64,000 nt of DNA, taken from IMG/VR virus record IMGVR_UViG_3300006793_000026, positions 1 through 64,000 of that record. The stretch is one strand, 5' to 3'. Shown one piece after another: positions 7,446 to 14,373 of the stretch. The translations under genes were made by a program, and so were the position numbers. Each line of letters starts with the position of its first letter. Position 1 is the first letter of the stretch. The notes beneath the pieces are model-generated. The model did no database searches and was not told the origin of the DNA. It saw only the letters and a list, made by a program, of their open reading frames with translations. The DNA comes from a virus.

Positions 7446-8114
7446 ATGAAGACGCTTATGGATTATCTAAAAGAAGGACCAAATGATCCTTCAATATTTA
7501 AAGCAATATTTTTGGCGGGTGGTCCTGGTTCAGGTAAATCATTTATGGTTGGCGAAACTGCTTTAACAGCTCATGGATTTAAAATTGTGAATTCAGACGA
7601 TATGTTTGAAGCAGCCATGAAAAAAGCTGGATTGACAATGGATCCTGAAACTATCTTCTCTGCACAAGGACAAGCAATAAGAGACAGAGCAAAGAAACTA
7701 ACGGGAATGCGACTCGATCAATGGGTTGAAGGTCGTATGGGTTTGGTTATTGATGGCACAGGAAAAGATGCTGAAAAAATCAAAGGGCAAGCACAAGAAT
7801 TGCAATCGCTAGGATATGAAGTGGCAATGATATTTGTAAACACAGATTTGGAAACTGCCCTTTCTAGAAACCAAGCAAGACAGCGGTCATTGCCTGATGC
7901 AACGGTTAAAAAAATGTGGAAAGATGTTCAAAATAATATTGGAAGATTTCAGGGGCTGTTCGGACAAAATCTTTTAATTCTCGATAACTCTGAAGGAGAA
8001 CAGTGGAAAAAATCTGCACAGGCTGGTTATAAATGGGGTAAGAAGTTTGCTGAGAAACCTGTGAGTCGAAGAGCAATGCACTGGATCTCTTCTTTTAGGG
8101 ATAAACAAAAATAA
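7446..8114 (+). CDS. P-loop (zeta-toxin-like) kinase with capsid-targeting-like N-terminus
   Basis: A 222-residue P-loop protein: Walker A GGPGSGKS at residues 25-32, a Walker-B-like MGLVIDGTG, then RNQARQRSLPDATVKK, the arrangement of zeta-toxin/polynucleotide-kinase-like phosphotransferases. It lacks further domains. The first ten residues MKTLMDYLKE resemble the T4 internal-protein targeting sequence MKTYQEFIAE, and LKE followed by G fits the prohead protease rule (cleavage after L/I-x-E). With its own late promoter this suggests packaging into the head and injection with the DNA, which is inference. The gene is visibly more AT-rich than its neighbours and lies between direct repeats, signs of acquisition as a cassette. 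Substrate unknown. Confidence 0.7.
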   Translation: MKTLMDYLKEGPNDPSIFKAIFLAGGPGSGKSFMVGETALTAHGFKIVNSDDMFEAAMKKAGLTMDPETIFSAQGQAIRDRAKKLTGMRLDQWVEGRMGLVIDGTGKDAEKIKGQAQELQSLGYEVAMIFVNTDLETALSRNQARQRSLPDATVKKMWKDVQNNIGRFQGLFGQNLLILDNSEGEQWKKSAQAGYKWGKKFAEKPVSRRAMHWISSFRDKQK

Positions 8115-8138
8115 AGCTAACGGAAAAAGATTACAAGT

Positions 8139-8166
8139 GTAGCAAGCCTAGAGGATTTCTTTGCGT
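8139..8166 (+). repeat. Direct repeat, right copy (28 bp, matches 7361-7388)
   Basis: The second copy bounds the kinase cassette on its right. Here the repeat leads into the intact small zinc-knuckle gene (ATG at 8168), so this is likely the original gene junction, and the left copy arose with the insertion. Confidence 0.9.
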
Positions 8167-8167
8167 G

Positions 8168-8308
8168 ATGAGTGATGAGTTGAAGGAAATGTACCGAGTG
8201 TACTACGAGAACGTACGTCGGTGTCAGGAGATGTGTAACCACGATATTGTGGATGGTTATTGTTTCCTATGTAATAAGTTTTTTGATGGAGAAGAGAATG
8301 AAGTTTAA
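8168..8308 (+). CDS. 46-residue putative zinc-knuckle protein
   Basis: The small ORF encodes MSDELKEMYRVYYENVRRC, then CNHDIVDGYCFLCNKFF. The set C-x3-C-x-H...C-x2-C offers four or more zinc ligands in under 20 residues, so a treble-clef or zinc-ribbon mini-domain is plausible. A GAGGA site lies in the repeat, though far from the ATG (about 13 nt). It overlaps the methyltransferase gene start by 11 nt. Function unknown; perhaps a protein or nucleic-acid binding adaptor. Confidence 0.5.
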   Translation: MSDELKEMYRVYYENVRRCQEMCNHDIVDGYCFLCNKFFDGEENEV

Positions 8309-8975
8309 GGGATACGAATACCCCAAAGGGGAGAAGCACACTGCTGAGTCCATCTACAATGAATGGAATAACAAAGGTGCTCAGATCTTGGACCTACTCG
8401 AGCGTATCGATGCTCCTGAGACTGGTTCGGCTATTCAGGCCGGTGCCAACTGTGGTTACTTCCCGGTTCAGTTGGCCAAGGCGTTTGACCACGTGGTTAC
8501 GTTCGAGCCACTGCCCGAGCTGTATAAGCTTGCCAAGAAGAACATCGAGAAGCACGGTGGTGACAACATCACTCTGTTGAATATGGGACTTGGTCGTGAG
8601 GCTGACTCTGCATCAATCACGTTCACCGAAGAGGGTAACTGTGGTGCAACAGGTCTCACTGCAGATGCAGATGGTGAGCTAGAGCTCATGAGCATCGACA
8701 ACCTTTATCTGAGTGACTGCCTGCTAATCTGGCTTGACATTGAAGGTATGGAAGCCGAAGCACTACGTGGAGCTGAGAATACCATTAATCGCTGTCGTCC
8801 ATTGATCGTGGTCGAGAATAAAGGTCTCATTCACGGGTTCGATAGTGAAGGCGAAGGCCAGGAACTGCGTCAGGGTAACTCATACTTCAGACGTTGGTTT
8901 GAGAAAGAGTATGGCTACAAGCGTATTACTCGCCTGATGCGTGATGATGTGTTTATCCCAGCGGAGTACTTGTAA
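8298..8975 (+). CDS. FkbM-family SAM methyltransferase
   Basis: A 225-residue Rossmann methyltransferase. The SAM motif is AIQAGANCGYFPVQLAKAF, followed by the acidic strand end VVTFEPLPE, and the FkbM-type block WLDIEGMEAEALRGAE. The start at 8298 has GGAG 6 nt upstream; the frame can be extended to 8247 without a better site. The family usually O-methylates sugars or other small molecules. Here it could modify host surface glycan or a phage component; nothing in the sequence decides. The last base overlaps the next ATG (TAATG). Confidence 0.75.
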   Translation: MKFKGYEYPKGEKHTAESIYNEWNNKGAQILDLLERIDAPETGSAIQAGANCGYFPVQLAKAFDHVVTFEPLPELYKLAKKNIEKHGGDNITLLNMGLGREADSASITFTEEGNCGATGLTADADGELELMSIDNLYLSDCLLIWLDIEGMEAEALRGAENTINRCRPLIVVENKGLIHGFDSEGEGQELRQGNSYFRRWFEKEYGYKRITRLMRDDVFIPAEYL

Positions 8976-9439
8976 TGCGTCTATCGAAGAACTTTATGTT
9001 GGCTGAGTTCGAGAAGTCACAAACAGCTATTCGACTCGGCTATAACAACGAGGTACCTCCTCAACACCTACCGAGCCTTCGGTCACTGGTTGACAACGTG
9101 TTACAGCCAGTCCGTGATGAGTTCGGTCCAGTCCAGATCTCGTCAGGCTATCGTTCGAAGTTCTTGAACACCGCTATCGGTGGTTCGACGCGATCACAGC
9201 ATTGCAGCGGTCAAGCGGCCGACTTCGAAGTACCAGGTGTATCGAACTATGATCTGGCAACATGGATCCGTGACAATCTCACCTTCGATCAGCTGATCCT
9301 TGAAGGTCATCGTAAGTATGTCATAGGATCTGGATGGGTTCACTGTTCGTTCACTGACTTCGGGCCCAATAGAAAGGACGTACTGACAGCTACGTTCGTC
9401 AATGGTAAAGCAACATACACAAGAGGATTATCAGAATGA
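8975..9439 (+). CDS. Endolysin, peptidase M15A family
   Basis: A 154-residue zinc D,D- or L,D-peptidase. The motif SSGYRS (56-61) is followed by SQHCSGQAADFE, giving zinc ligands H76 and D83, and GWVHCSF gives H123, the full M15 SxHxxGxAxD...H set. There is no signal peptide, so release would need a holin. The next gene, overlapping by 4 nt (ATGA), encodes a small two-helix membrane protein that fits that role. It cleaves peptidoglycan cross-links at lysis. Confidence 0.85.
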   Translation: MRLSKNFMLAEFEKSQTAIRLGYNNEVPPQHLPSLRSLVDNVLQPVRDEFGPVQISSGYRSKFLNTAIGGSTRSQHCSGQAADFEVPGVSNYDLATWIRDNLTFDQLILEGHRKYVIGSGWVHCSFTDFGPNRKDVLTATFVNGKATYTRGLSE

Positions 9440-9645
9440 ATATGCTACTCGACTTCGCACTAGACTATCTGGGCTTTGCACTCATGGTATGTGGTTTTAT
9501 CCTTGGTGCTCGTACGTTGACAAGTATCGTCATGGACCTCAAGAATGCAGTTCAGTCATGGAGAGACATTGATCTTGAGGATTGGGTTGACCTTGTCGTC
9601 AGTGCGGTGTTTCTACTCGTAGGACGCTTATTGACTCTGTACTAA
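9436..9645 (+). CDS. Two-helix membrane protein, holin candidate
   Basis: A 69-residue protein with two hydrophobic segments (about residues 4-27 and 50-67) joined by an acidic loop (WRDIDLEDW). It overlaps the M15 endolysin gene by ATGA, so the two are translated together. Size, topology and position fit a class II holin, but holins share no sequence signature and T4-like phages often use unrelated ones; the call is positional. Confidence 0.45.
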   Translation: MNMLLDFALDYLGFALMVCGFILGARTLTSIVMDLKNAVQSWRDIDLEDWVDLVVSAVFLLVGRLLTLY

Positions 9646-9682
9646 AATAACTGTGTACAAACGATCCAAAGCGTGGTATACT
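9646..9682 (+). promoter_or_regulatory. Early-type promoter 4, leaderless arrangement
   Basis: AATAACTGTGTACAA, a 17-nt spacer with CCAAAGCGTGG and TATACT at 9677-9682. A start 7 nt after the -10 falls on the A of the ATG at 9689, so the transcript would have no leader and no ribosome-binding site. Confidence 0.8.
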
Positions 9683-9688
9683 GGTTAT

Positions 9689-10330
9689 ATGATGAGAAAC
9701 CTTGACAACAAGACGAAGATCGGTTTGGCTATATCAGTCGGCCTACCGATCTATATGAGTATGGCCACACTCGTTAGTGCCTTGGCTGAAGAAACACCAA
9801 GAGAACCAGACCACGTGGTCATCATGTCAGAAGGTGTGATCGAGCCATCCTCGGAGGTATCTGCTACGGTTGACTACGTTCCTATGGTATACCACTATAA
9901 CGACACGAACCGTCGTCTGTATCAAGAGACCGATATCATCAGTGAGATCGGCGAAGATGTAGATGACCGTGAAGAGTTGCTATGTATGGCAATCAACATT
10001 TACCATGAAGCTCGCGGATCAACCACCGAAGACCAGATTGCTGTGGCTGAAGTCGTCAAGAACCGCACAGCGGATTGGCGTTGGCCTGACACTGTATGTG
10101 ATGTCGTATGGGACAATAAGCAATTCTCATGGACACACGATGGACTCAGCGACATGCCACGTGAAGATCGTGCATGGGAAACCAGCCAGTACATTGCCTG
10201 GCTCAGCCTGAACAATATGGTCGAGAATCCAGTCGGTAACGCCAACCACTACCATACAACTGAGATTGATCCGTACTGGAGTGTTTCGGCACGACAGCAG
10301 GTTGGCTCACATTTCTACATGGAAATGTAA
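9689..10330 (+). CDS. Exported SleB-type cell wall hydrolase
   Basis: A 213-residue protein with an N-terminal membrane/signal segment (about residues 11-33) and a C-terminal SleB (Hydrolase_2) domain: INIYHEARG with E107, QIAVAEVVKNR, WPDTVCDVVW, FSWTHDG, and GNANHYHT. SleB enzymes are lytic transglycosylases or glucosaminidases of peptidoglycan. Export would let it act independently of the holin. It starts exactly at the predicted transcription start of promoter 4 (alternative ATG 9692) and has no ribosome site. Together with the M15 endolysin it makes a two-enzyme lysis region; an entry role is also possible. Confidence 0.8.
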   Translation: MMRNLDNKTKIGLAISVGLPIYMSMATLVSALAEETPREPDHVVIMSEGVIEPSSEVSATVDYVPMVYHYNDTNRRLYQETDIISEIGEDVDDREELLCMAINIYHEARGSTTEDQIAVAEVVKNRTADWRWPDTVCDVVWDNKQFSWTHDGLSDMPREDRAWETSQYIAWLSLNNMVENPVGNANHYHTTEIDPYWSVSARQQVGSHFYMEM

Positions 10331-10367
10331 ATTAGTTGTGTACAATACCATCGAAATGTGATATACT
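10331..10367 (+). promoter_or_regulatory. Early-type promoter 5 (TGTACA - 17 nt - TATACT)
   Basis: ATTAGTTGTGTACAA, a 17-nt spacer and TATACT at 10362-10367. The predicted start near 10374 gives a 20-nt leader with AGGAG before the ATG at 10394. It starts the unit leading through small membrane genes to the gp33 candidate. Confidence 0.8.
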
Positions 10368-10393
10368 GGTATTATGATTGAATAGGAGTTACT

Positions 10394-11509
10394 ATGGCAG
10401 CAAAGAAGAAGAACAAGAAGTCTACCGGACCGACACTCTCTCGTAAGTACGATACTAAGTATATCGGTAACGAGATGGAGTTCGACAAGGTTAACTTCGA
10501 CACTCTGAGTGAACGTGACCGCCGACTGATGCAAAGTCAGGCACTCAACTGGTATGCGTACATGTATGACGTCAAGAAGGATTACCGTGACGTCATCAAG
10601 GCGTACGCCAAAGAGTTGGGTTGGTCTGCCGCAGACATCACAGGTCTCAATGGTATTCAGTTCGAGAACGAACACACTGGCTTCATGAAGCTGGTTCGTA
10701 TGTACCAACTCGGATGGAAACTCGATGAGCGTGAGGCTGGTCACGTGAGTAACCTTATGGCCAGACTCAAAGGACTGGTCACCGAAGCTCGTAAGTCAGT
10801 GGCTGATACAAAGCCACGTGCTGTTCGTAAGGTATATGACTCTGACACACAGATCCTCTACGAACTCGAGTATGACTTCGAGGATGTGGTTATCGAGAAC
10901 AAAGAGATTCCTGAGTTCAATCTCTATGATCGTATTCGTACCTTCAATCCATCACGTACCATACTCAATGGTGTTGTTCGTGAGTGGTTAGAAGGTCGTA
11001 TCGCTGAAGCCAAGACCGCTGAGTCCAAAGAGACCTATGGTGTTCGGTTCCAGAAGAAACTAGTCAAAGCGTACGAGGCCATGGTCGTTGATCTGGATCG
11101 TTCGTTGGTCACTCCGAAGCGTGTGTCAAAACCCCGGGTCAAGAAGAAGACCCCCGCGGTTCGTCAGATACGTGACCTCAAATATCTCAAAGAGTCGTCC
11201 GAATACAAGGTGGTGTCTATCAATCCTGAGAAGGTTGTGGGCGCAAACAACGTCCTTGTGTTCAACACTAAATACCGAAAGCTCATATGGTACTTCAGTA
11301 CTGGCGGGTTTGAGGTATCGGGTACTTCGTTGAAGGGTGCGAATAGTTCCGCCCAGAAGACCCTCCGTAAGCCTGAAGAACAGCTTCAGGCCTTCCTGAA
11401 AACTGATGCTAAGACCAAGTTGACAAAGGCTTTTGCGACCATCAAGTCAAGTGAGTCACAAGCATCCGGTCGTCTGAATGACAACTGCATAATTATGAAA
11501 GCGTTCTAA
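10394..11509 (+). CDS. Conserved-looking protein of unknown function (371 aa)
   Basis: A soluble protein with a lysine-rich start (MAAKKKNKKSTGPTLSRKYD), a charged helical middle and a second basic stretch (RVSKPRVKKKTPAVRQIRD, about residues 242-260). The C-terminal part (KYLKESSEYKVVSINPEKVV onward, then VFNTKYRKLIWYFST) looks like a beta-rich domain. The basic tracts suggest nucleic-acid binding. I do not recognise the family. It starts an early-type transcription unit, and its stop overlaps the next ATG. Confidence 0.65.
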   Translation: MAAKKKNKKSTGPTLSRKYDTKYIGNEMEFDKVNFDTLSERDRRLMQSQALNWYAYMYDVKKDYRDVIKAYAKELGWSAADITGLNGIQFENEHTGFMKLVRMYQLGWKLDEREAGHVSNLMARLKGLVTEARKSVADTKPRAVRKVYDSDTQILYELEYDFEDVVIENKEIPEFNLYDRIRTFNPSRTILNGVVREWLEGRIAEAKTAESKETYGVRFQKKLVKAYEAMVVDLDRSLVTPKRVSKPRVKKKTPAVRQIRDLKYLKESSEYKVVSINPEKVVGANNVLVFNTKYRKLIWYFSTGGFEVSGTSLKGANSSAQKTLRKPEEQLQAFLKTDAKTKLTKAFATIKSSESQASGRLNDNCIIMKAF

Positions 11510-11736
11510 TGGTAAGTTTATTAATATTTGGCCTGTGTGTGATTGGGAGTACGTGTATCTCCAAGATACTGTCTGGGTGGATTTACCACTTCGATCTTCA
11601 ACGGACCCTGGACGAGAATGATGTTGAAGTTGAAGATGCAGTTGTGATGACACCTGTATCACCAGGTATCTTACTTCTTGACCGGTTCATCGTCTTCTCG
11701 TTGTCGTTCATCAGCCTTTCACTGTTGTGGAAATAG
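11509..11736 (+). CDS. Small membrane protein, unknown
   Basis: A 75-residue protein with a hydrophobic N-terminus (LLIFGLCVIGSTCISKIL), a polar acidic middle (LDENDVEVEDAVV) and a hydrophobic C-terminus (FIVFSLSFISLSLL). Two spans are likely. The ATG overlaps the previous TAA. The order is followed by another tiny membrane protein; no function recognised. Confidence 0.5.
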   Translation: MVSLLIFGLCVIGSTCISKILSGWIYHFDLQRTLDENDVEVEDAVVMTPVSPGILLLDRFIVFSLSFISLSLLWK

Positions 11737-11737
11737 T

Positions 11738-11827
11738 ATGAATAGTTTTGAAGCCACAATGGCTGTCTTCGCAGTCGTCCTAGTTATCTATGGCGTGATA
11801 TTCGCTACATTTGGAGTTATAATATGA
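11738..11827 (+). CDS. 29-residue single-span membrane peptide
   Basis: The ORF encodes MNSFEATMAVFAVVLVIYGV and a hydrophobic end (IFATFGVII). It lies 1 nt after the previous stop and overlaps the next gene by ATGA, so it fills the space exactly, as expected of a translated small gene. One transmembrane helix; function unknown. Confidence 0.45.
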   Translation: MNSFEATMAVFAVVLVIYGVIFATFGVII

Positions 11828-12039
11828 AACTACGTAAGGTTGAAATTGAACGCTTGACCGATGAGTCAGACGCAAAGCTACTGACAAAGAAGCAGTTCAG
11901 CAGCTTGGTCGTCAACATCAAGAAAGAGTATGAGGTCGGGACAATTGAAGCTGTGCTTCAGGTATGTGAAGAACGTTCTATCGATCCTGAAGACGTAAAG
12001 AATCTAATCGATCCTACCGTACGTGGGATGATTGAATAG
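11824..12039 (+). CDS. 33: Probable late-transcription coactivator gp33
   Basis: A 71-residue acidic helical protein. The segment QFSSLVVNIKKEYEVGTIEA followed by VLQVCEERSIDPEDVKNLI follows the pattern I recall of gp33 in distant T4-like phages (helix, then AV-x-x-CEE-x-x-I-x-x-E-x-V-x-x-L-I). In T4, gp33 binds the RNA polymerase beta flap and the gp45 clamp and, with sigma gp55, activates late promoters; gp45, gp55 and TATAAATA boxes are all in this window. The short length fits, but the call rests on remembered family pattern. It overlaps the 29-residue peptide gene by ATGA. Confidence 0.5.
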   Translation: MKLRKVEIERLTDESDAKLLTKKQFSSLVVNIKKEYEVGTIEAVLQVCEERSIDPEDVKNLIDPTVRGMIE

Positions 12040-12049
12040 GAGGCATTGG

Positions 12050-12067
12050 CTCTCAATCTGTTGAGAG
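12050..12067 (+). other. Perfect 7-bp hairpin upstream of promoter 6
   Basis: CTCTCAA-TCTG-TTGAGAG forms a short perfect stem-loop 10 nt after the stop of the gp33 candidate. There is no T-tract, so it is more likely an mRNA 3' end protector or processing site than an intrinsic terminator. Confidence 0.4.
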
Positions 12068-12098
12068 GTAGTAAGGCATCACTCGGTGCATTTCTGTA

Positions 12099-12135
12099 AT
12101 TGACTGTGTACAATCCCTTCAATATGTGATAGAAT
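12099..12135 (+). promoter_or_regulatory. Early-type promoter 6, leaderless arrangement
   Basis: ATTGACTGTGTACAA, a 17-nt spacer and TAGAAT at 12130-12135. The predicted start, 7 nt downstream, is the A of the gp59 ATG at 12142. Confidence 0.75.
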
Positions 12136-12141
12136 AATAGT

Positions 12142-12732
12142 ATGACGCCTTTCGAAGCATACCGTATCTATATTGCTGTGTCCACTCATTTTTCGAGTGA
12201 CAGTTACGACATTCACAAGTACAACGGACGTGCGAATGTCAGTGAGTCCTCATTCTTGAGGAGACGTGATGCTTCGTTCTTTTACCGTGCCCCGAAGATA
12301 TACAAGACGCAAGACAAGTGGACAAAGGCCATCGTTGCGTGTACACTTCAGGACAAGGGTTATGTTGCTGATGTGTTGAGTTCAGATGACATAGTAGACG
12401 AGTTCATGGTACGACGTGAGAATATGTCACGCCATTATCAAGACGATCTTCGTGATCTCCTTGACATCACTCGTAAGCTTGACCATCTGTTCATACAGGA
12501 TTATGATACCACCGATCCGGTCATCATATCGAAGATACATCACGGCGAAATCAGTTATGAGTCAGCGGTTTTAATGGATATGGTTTTCCGTTGGCTCAAC
12601 AAGGCTCGTAGTAGTGACACACTGCTCTGGCCAACCACACGTAAGAAGTTGATCAAGTACCGGTCATTCTTCAATATCGATGTGGATAAATATAAAGACC
12701 TTACTGCTAAGGTCATCAAAAATCATATTTAG
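12142..12732 (+). CDS. 59: gp59 helicase loader / replication fork protein
   Basis: A 196-residue protein matching T4 gp59 in length (217) and pattern: FEAYRIYIAVSTHF, then YDIHKYNGRANVSESSFLRR with RRDASFFYR, the acidic middle, and a C-terminal LLWPTTRKKLIKYRSFFNID. T4 gp59 loads the gp41 helicase on gp32-covered forks and recombination intermediates. It sits directly before gp32, its known partner. No ribosome site precedes the ATG, which coincides with the predicted start of promoter 6, so a leaderless message is likely. Confidence 0.85.
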   Translation: MTPFEAYRIYIAVSTHFSSDSYDIHKYNGRANVSESSFLRRRDASFFYRAPKIYKTQDKWTKAIVACTLQDKGYVADVLSSDDIVDEFMVRRENMSRHYQDDLRDLLDITRKLDHLFIQDYDTTDPVIISKIHHGEISYESAVLMDMVFRWLNKARSSDTLLWPTTRKKLIKYRSFFNIDVDKYKDLTAKVIKNHI

Positions 12733-12755
12733 TCGATAGTTAAAAGGAAAATAAT

Positions 12756-13469
12756 ATGTCGTTTGCTTCAATGAAGAAGTCACGTCAAGCTGAACTTGAC
12801 AAGCTGAAGTCTCAAATCGAGTCTACCAATAAAGGTGGTGCTGGTAACCGAGACAACTTCTGGAAACCAGAGCGTGATAAAGCTGGCAATGGCCAGGCTA
12901 TCATTCGCTTCCTCCCCGCAGCTGAAGGTGATACCACACCCTGGATTACCTATTATGACCACTGGTTCAAAGGACCTACAGGTCAGTATTACACAGAGAA
13001 GTCGTTGACCACAATCGGTCAGGATGATCCAGTCTCTGAGTTCAACAGCCGTCTCTGGAATTCAGGTGTCGATGCTGATAAAGATCAGGCACGTGCTCAG
13101 AAGCGTAAAATGCACTATGTTGCGAACATCCTTGTGATCAAAGACTTTGCCAATCCCGAGAATGACAACAAGACATTCCAATACCGGTTTGGTCCAAAGA
13201 TCTTTGACAAGATCAAGGATGCAATGAACCCCGTCTTTGACGGTGATGAGCCAGTCAATCCGTTTGACTTCTGGGAAGGTGCAGACTTCCACATGAAGAT
13301 TACAAACGTAGAGGGTTGGGTCAACTACGATAAGTCACACTTCCGTGACAAACGTGTCCTGTCAGAGGATGATGCAAAACTCGAAGAGATCTACAATGGC
13401 CTGACTCCATTGTCTTCGCTCATCGCACCCGATAAGTTTAAGTCGTATGCTGAGTTGAAGGCTAGTTGA
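12756..13469 (+). CDS. 32: gp32 ssDNA-binding protein, core (frameshifted before its acidic tail)
   Basis: 237 residues covering the N-terminal self-association region (MSFASMKKSRQAELDKLK) and the OB-fold core of T4-type gp32 (FWKPERDKAGNGQAIIRFLP, ITYYDHWFKG, FQYRFGPKI, NPFDFWEGADF). The frame ends ELKAS-TGA at 13467-13469. The expected continuation, LNRVLCIEAEEPV onward, is in the -1 frame and overlaps at TTGA. Joined, the protein would be about 300 residues, like T4 gp32 (301). No slippery heptamer is present at the junction, so this looks like a 1-nt deletion or a sequence error rather than programmed frameshifting. The AAAAGGA site precedes the ATG. Confidence 0.85.
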   Translation: MSFASMKKSRQAELDKLKSQIESTNKGGAGNRDNFWKPERDKAGNGQAIIRFLPAAEGDTTPWITYYDHWFKGPTGQYYTEKSLTTIGQDDPVSEFNSRLWNSGVDADKDQARAQKRKMHYVANILVIKDFANPENDNKTFQYRFGPKIFDKIKDAMNPVFDGDEPVNPFDFWEGADFHMKITNVEGWVNYDKSHFRDKRVLSEDDAKLEEIYNGLTPLSSLIAPDKFKSYAELKAS

Positions 13470-13654
13470 ACCGTGTATTGTGTATCGAAGCTGAAGAGCC
13501 AGTACGGCCATCGGCTCCTGCACCAACGGTCAGCCGAGATCCTGATGAGTTTGCACCGACACGTCCAGCCCCATCTGCAGATCCTGCACCTGCAGCGGAT
13601 GATGACGATGATGATACATTGTCGTTCTTCCAAGGTCTGGCTGACGAGGACTAA
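13466..13654 (+). CDS. 32: gp32 acidic C-terminal tail (separated by frameshift)
   Basis: The -1 frame opening at TTG 13466 encodes LNRVLCIEAEEPVRP, a Pro/Ala-rich linker, and DDDDDDTLSFFQGLADED, the signature acidic tail of T4-like gp32. In T4 this tail binds gp59, polymerase and other partners and regulates DNA binding. It could be made separately from the TTG that overlaps the upstream TGA, with GAAGG 4 nt upstream, but the simpler reading is a broken single gene. Confidence 0.75.
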   Translation: MNRVLCIEAEEPVRPSAPAPTVSRDPDEFAPTRPAPSADPAPAADDDDDDTLSFFQGLADED

Positions 13655-13659
13655 TATCA

Positions 13660-14373
13660 ATGGCGTTACCTAAGCTAAACAGTACACTACTGTATAAGAC
13701 CACAGTACCTTCGACAGGTGAGACTGTTGAGTTCAGGCCCTTCCTTGTTGGTGAGGAGAAGCTCTTTCTTATTGCGTCACAGTCTATGGCACCGCGAGTG
13801 TTGTATGATGTAATCAAGAGAGTTGTATCACAATGTGTTACGACCGAAGGCTTTGATGTGACCCAACTGAAGGGCTACGACCTCGACTACATGTTTCTAC
13901 AGTTACGTGCTAAATCTGTAGGAGAACAAGAAACGCTCAATCTGTCATGCGGCTCGTGTGATACCAAGAACGTATACGACATAGATTTCGAGAATGGCGT
14001 ATACGTATCCAAAGGACCTGAGAGTAACAAGGTCGATCTTGGTGGTGGTATCACGCTCGGGCTTACTGAGCCAGGCATCGACGATGTTATTGAGATCCAA
14101 GAGGTACTCGAAGATCAGGCTGAACTGGCCTTCGCAATGCTAGACTTGGTGATCGATAAGGTATACACGGTCGATGAGGTGATGGTATTCCATGATGAGA
14201 CTCTCGAAGAGCGTCAGTCATTTATTCAGTCTATGACAGCTGATCAGATGCAATTGATATTGGCATTCATTCAAGAGATACCTCAAGTGTCTATGGACGT
14301 TTCGTTTGTATGTGGTAACTGCGGTAAGCACAACCAGACGGTACTCAAAGGTGTATCTGATTTTTTCGCATAG
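13660..14373 (+). CDS. 26: gp26-like baseplate hub assembly protein (T4_baseplate family)
   Basis: A 237-residue member of the T4 base plate protein family: MALPKLNSTLLYKTTVPSTG, VEFRPFLVGEEKLFLIA, GYDLDYMFLQLRAKSVGE, a CGSCDTKN and a later CGNCGKHN pair of Cys-x2-Cys knuckles, ending KGVSDFFA. In T4 this group assists hub assembly. The last codons are GAT TTT TTC GCA TAG, containing the classical slippery heptamer T TTT TTC, and the gp51-like frame begins in -1 right there. This matches the G/GT tail assembly chaperone layout upstream of a tape measure gene, which lies 3 kb downstream. Cys knuckles suggest zinc binding. Confidence 0.8.
   Translation: MALPKLNSTLLYKTTVPSTGETVEFRPFLVGEEKLFLIASQSMAPRVLYDVIKRVVSQCVTTEGFDVTQLKGYDLDYMFLQLRAKSVGEQETLNLSCGSCDTKNVYDIDFENGVYVSKGPESNKVDLGGGITLGLTEPGIDDVIEIQEVLEDQAELAFAMLDLVIDKVYTVDEVMVFHDETLEERQSFIQSMTADQMQLILAFIQEIPQVSMDVSFVCGNCGKHNQTVLKGVSDFFA
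14347..14367 (+). promoter_or_regulatory. Putative -1 ribosomal frameshift signal (AAAGGTG ... T TTT TTC)
   Basis: In the gp26 frame the sequence reads GAT TTT TTC GCA TAG. T TTT TTC (14361-14367) is an X XXY YYZ heptamer two codons before the stop. AAAGGTG at 14347-14353, 7 nt upstream, is a Shine-Dalgarno-like element at the distance that stimulates dnaX frameshifting. Slippage by -1 gives CGC ATA GGC CTG and the gp51-like frame. Confidence 0.65.

Noticed and set aside
13461-13470. Programmed -1 frameshift in gp32
   Set aside because: No X XXY YYZ heptamer or stimulatory element precedes the junction, and P-site repairing AGT to TAG would fail. Mutation or sequence error is the better explanation.
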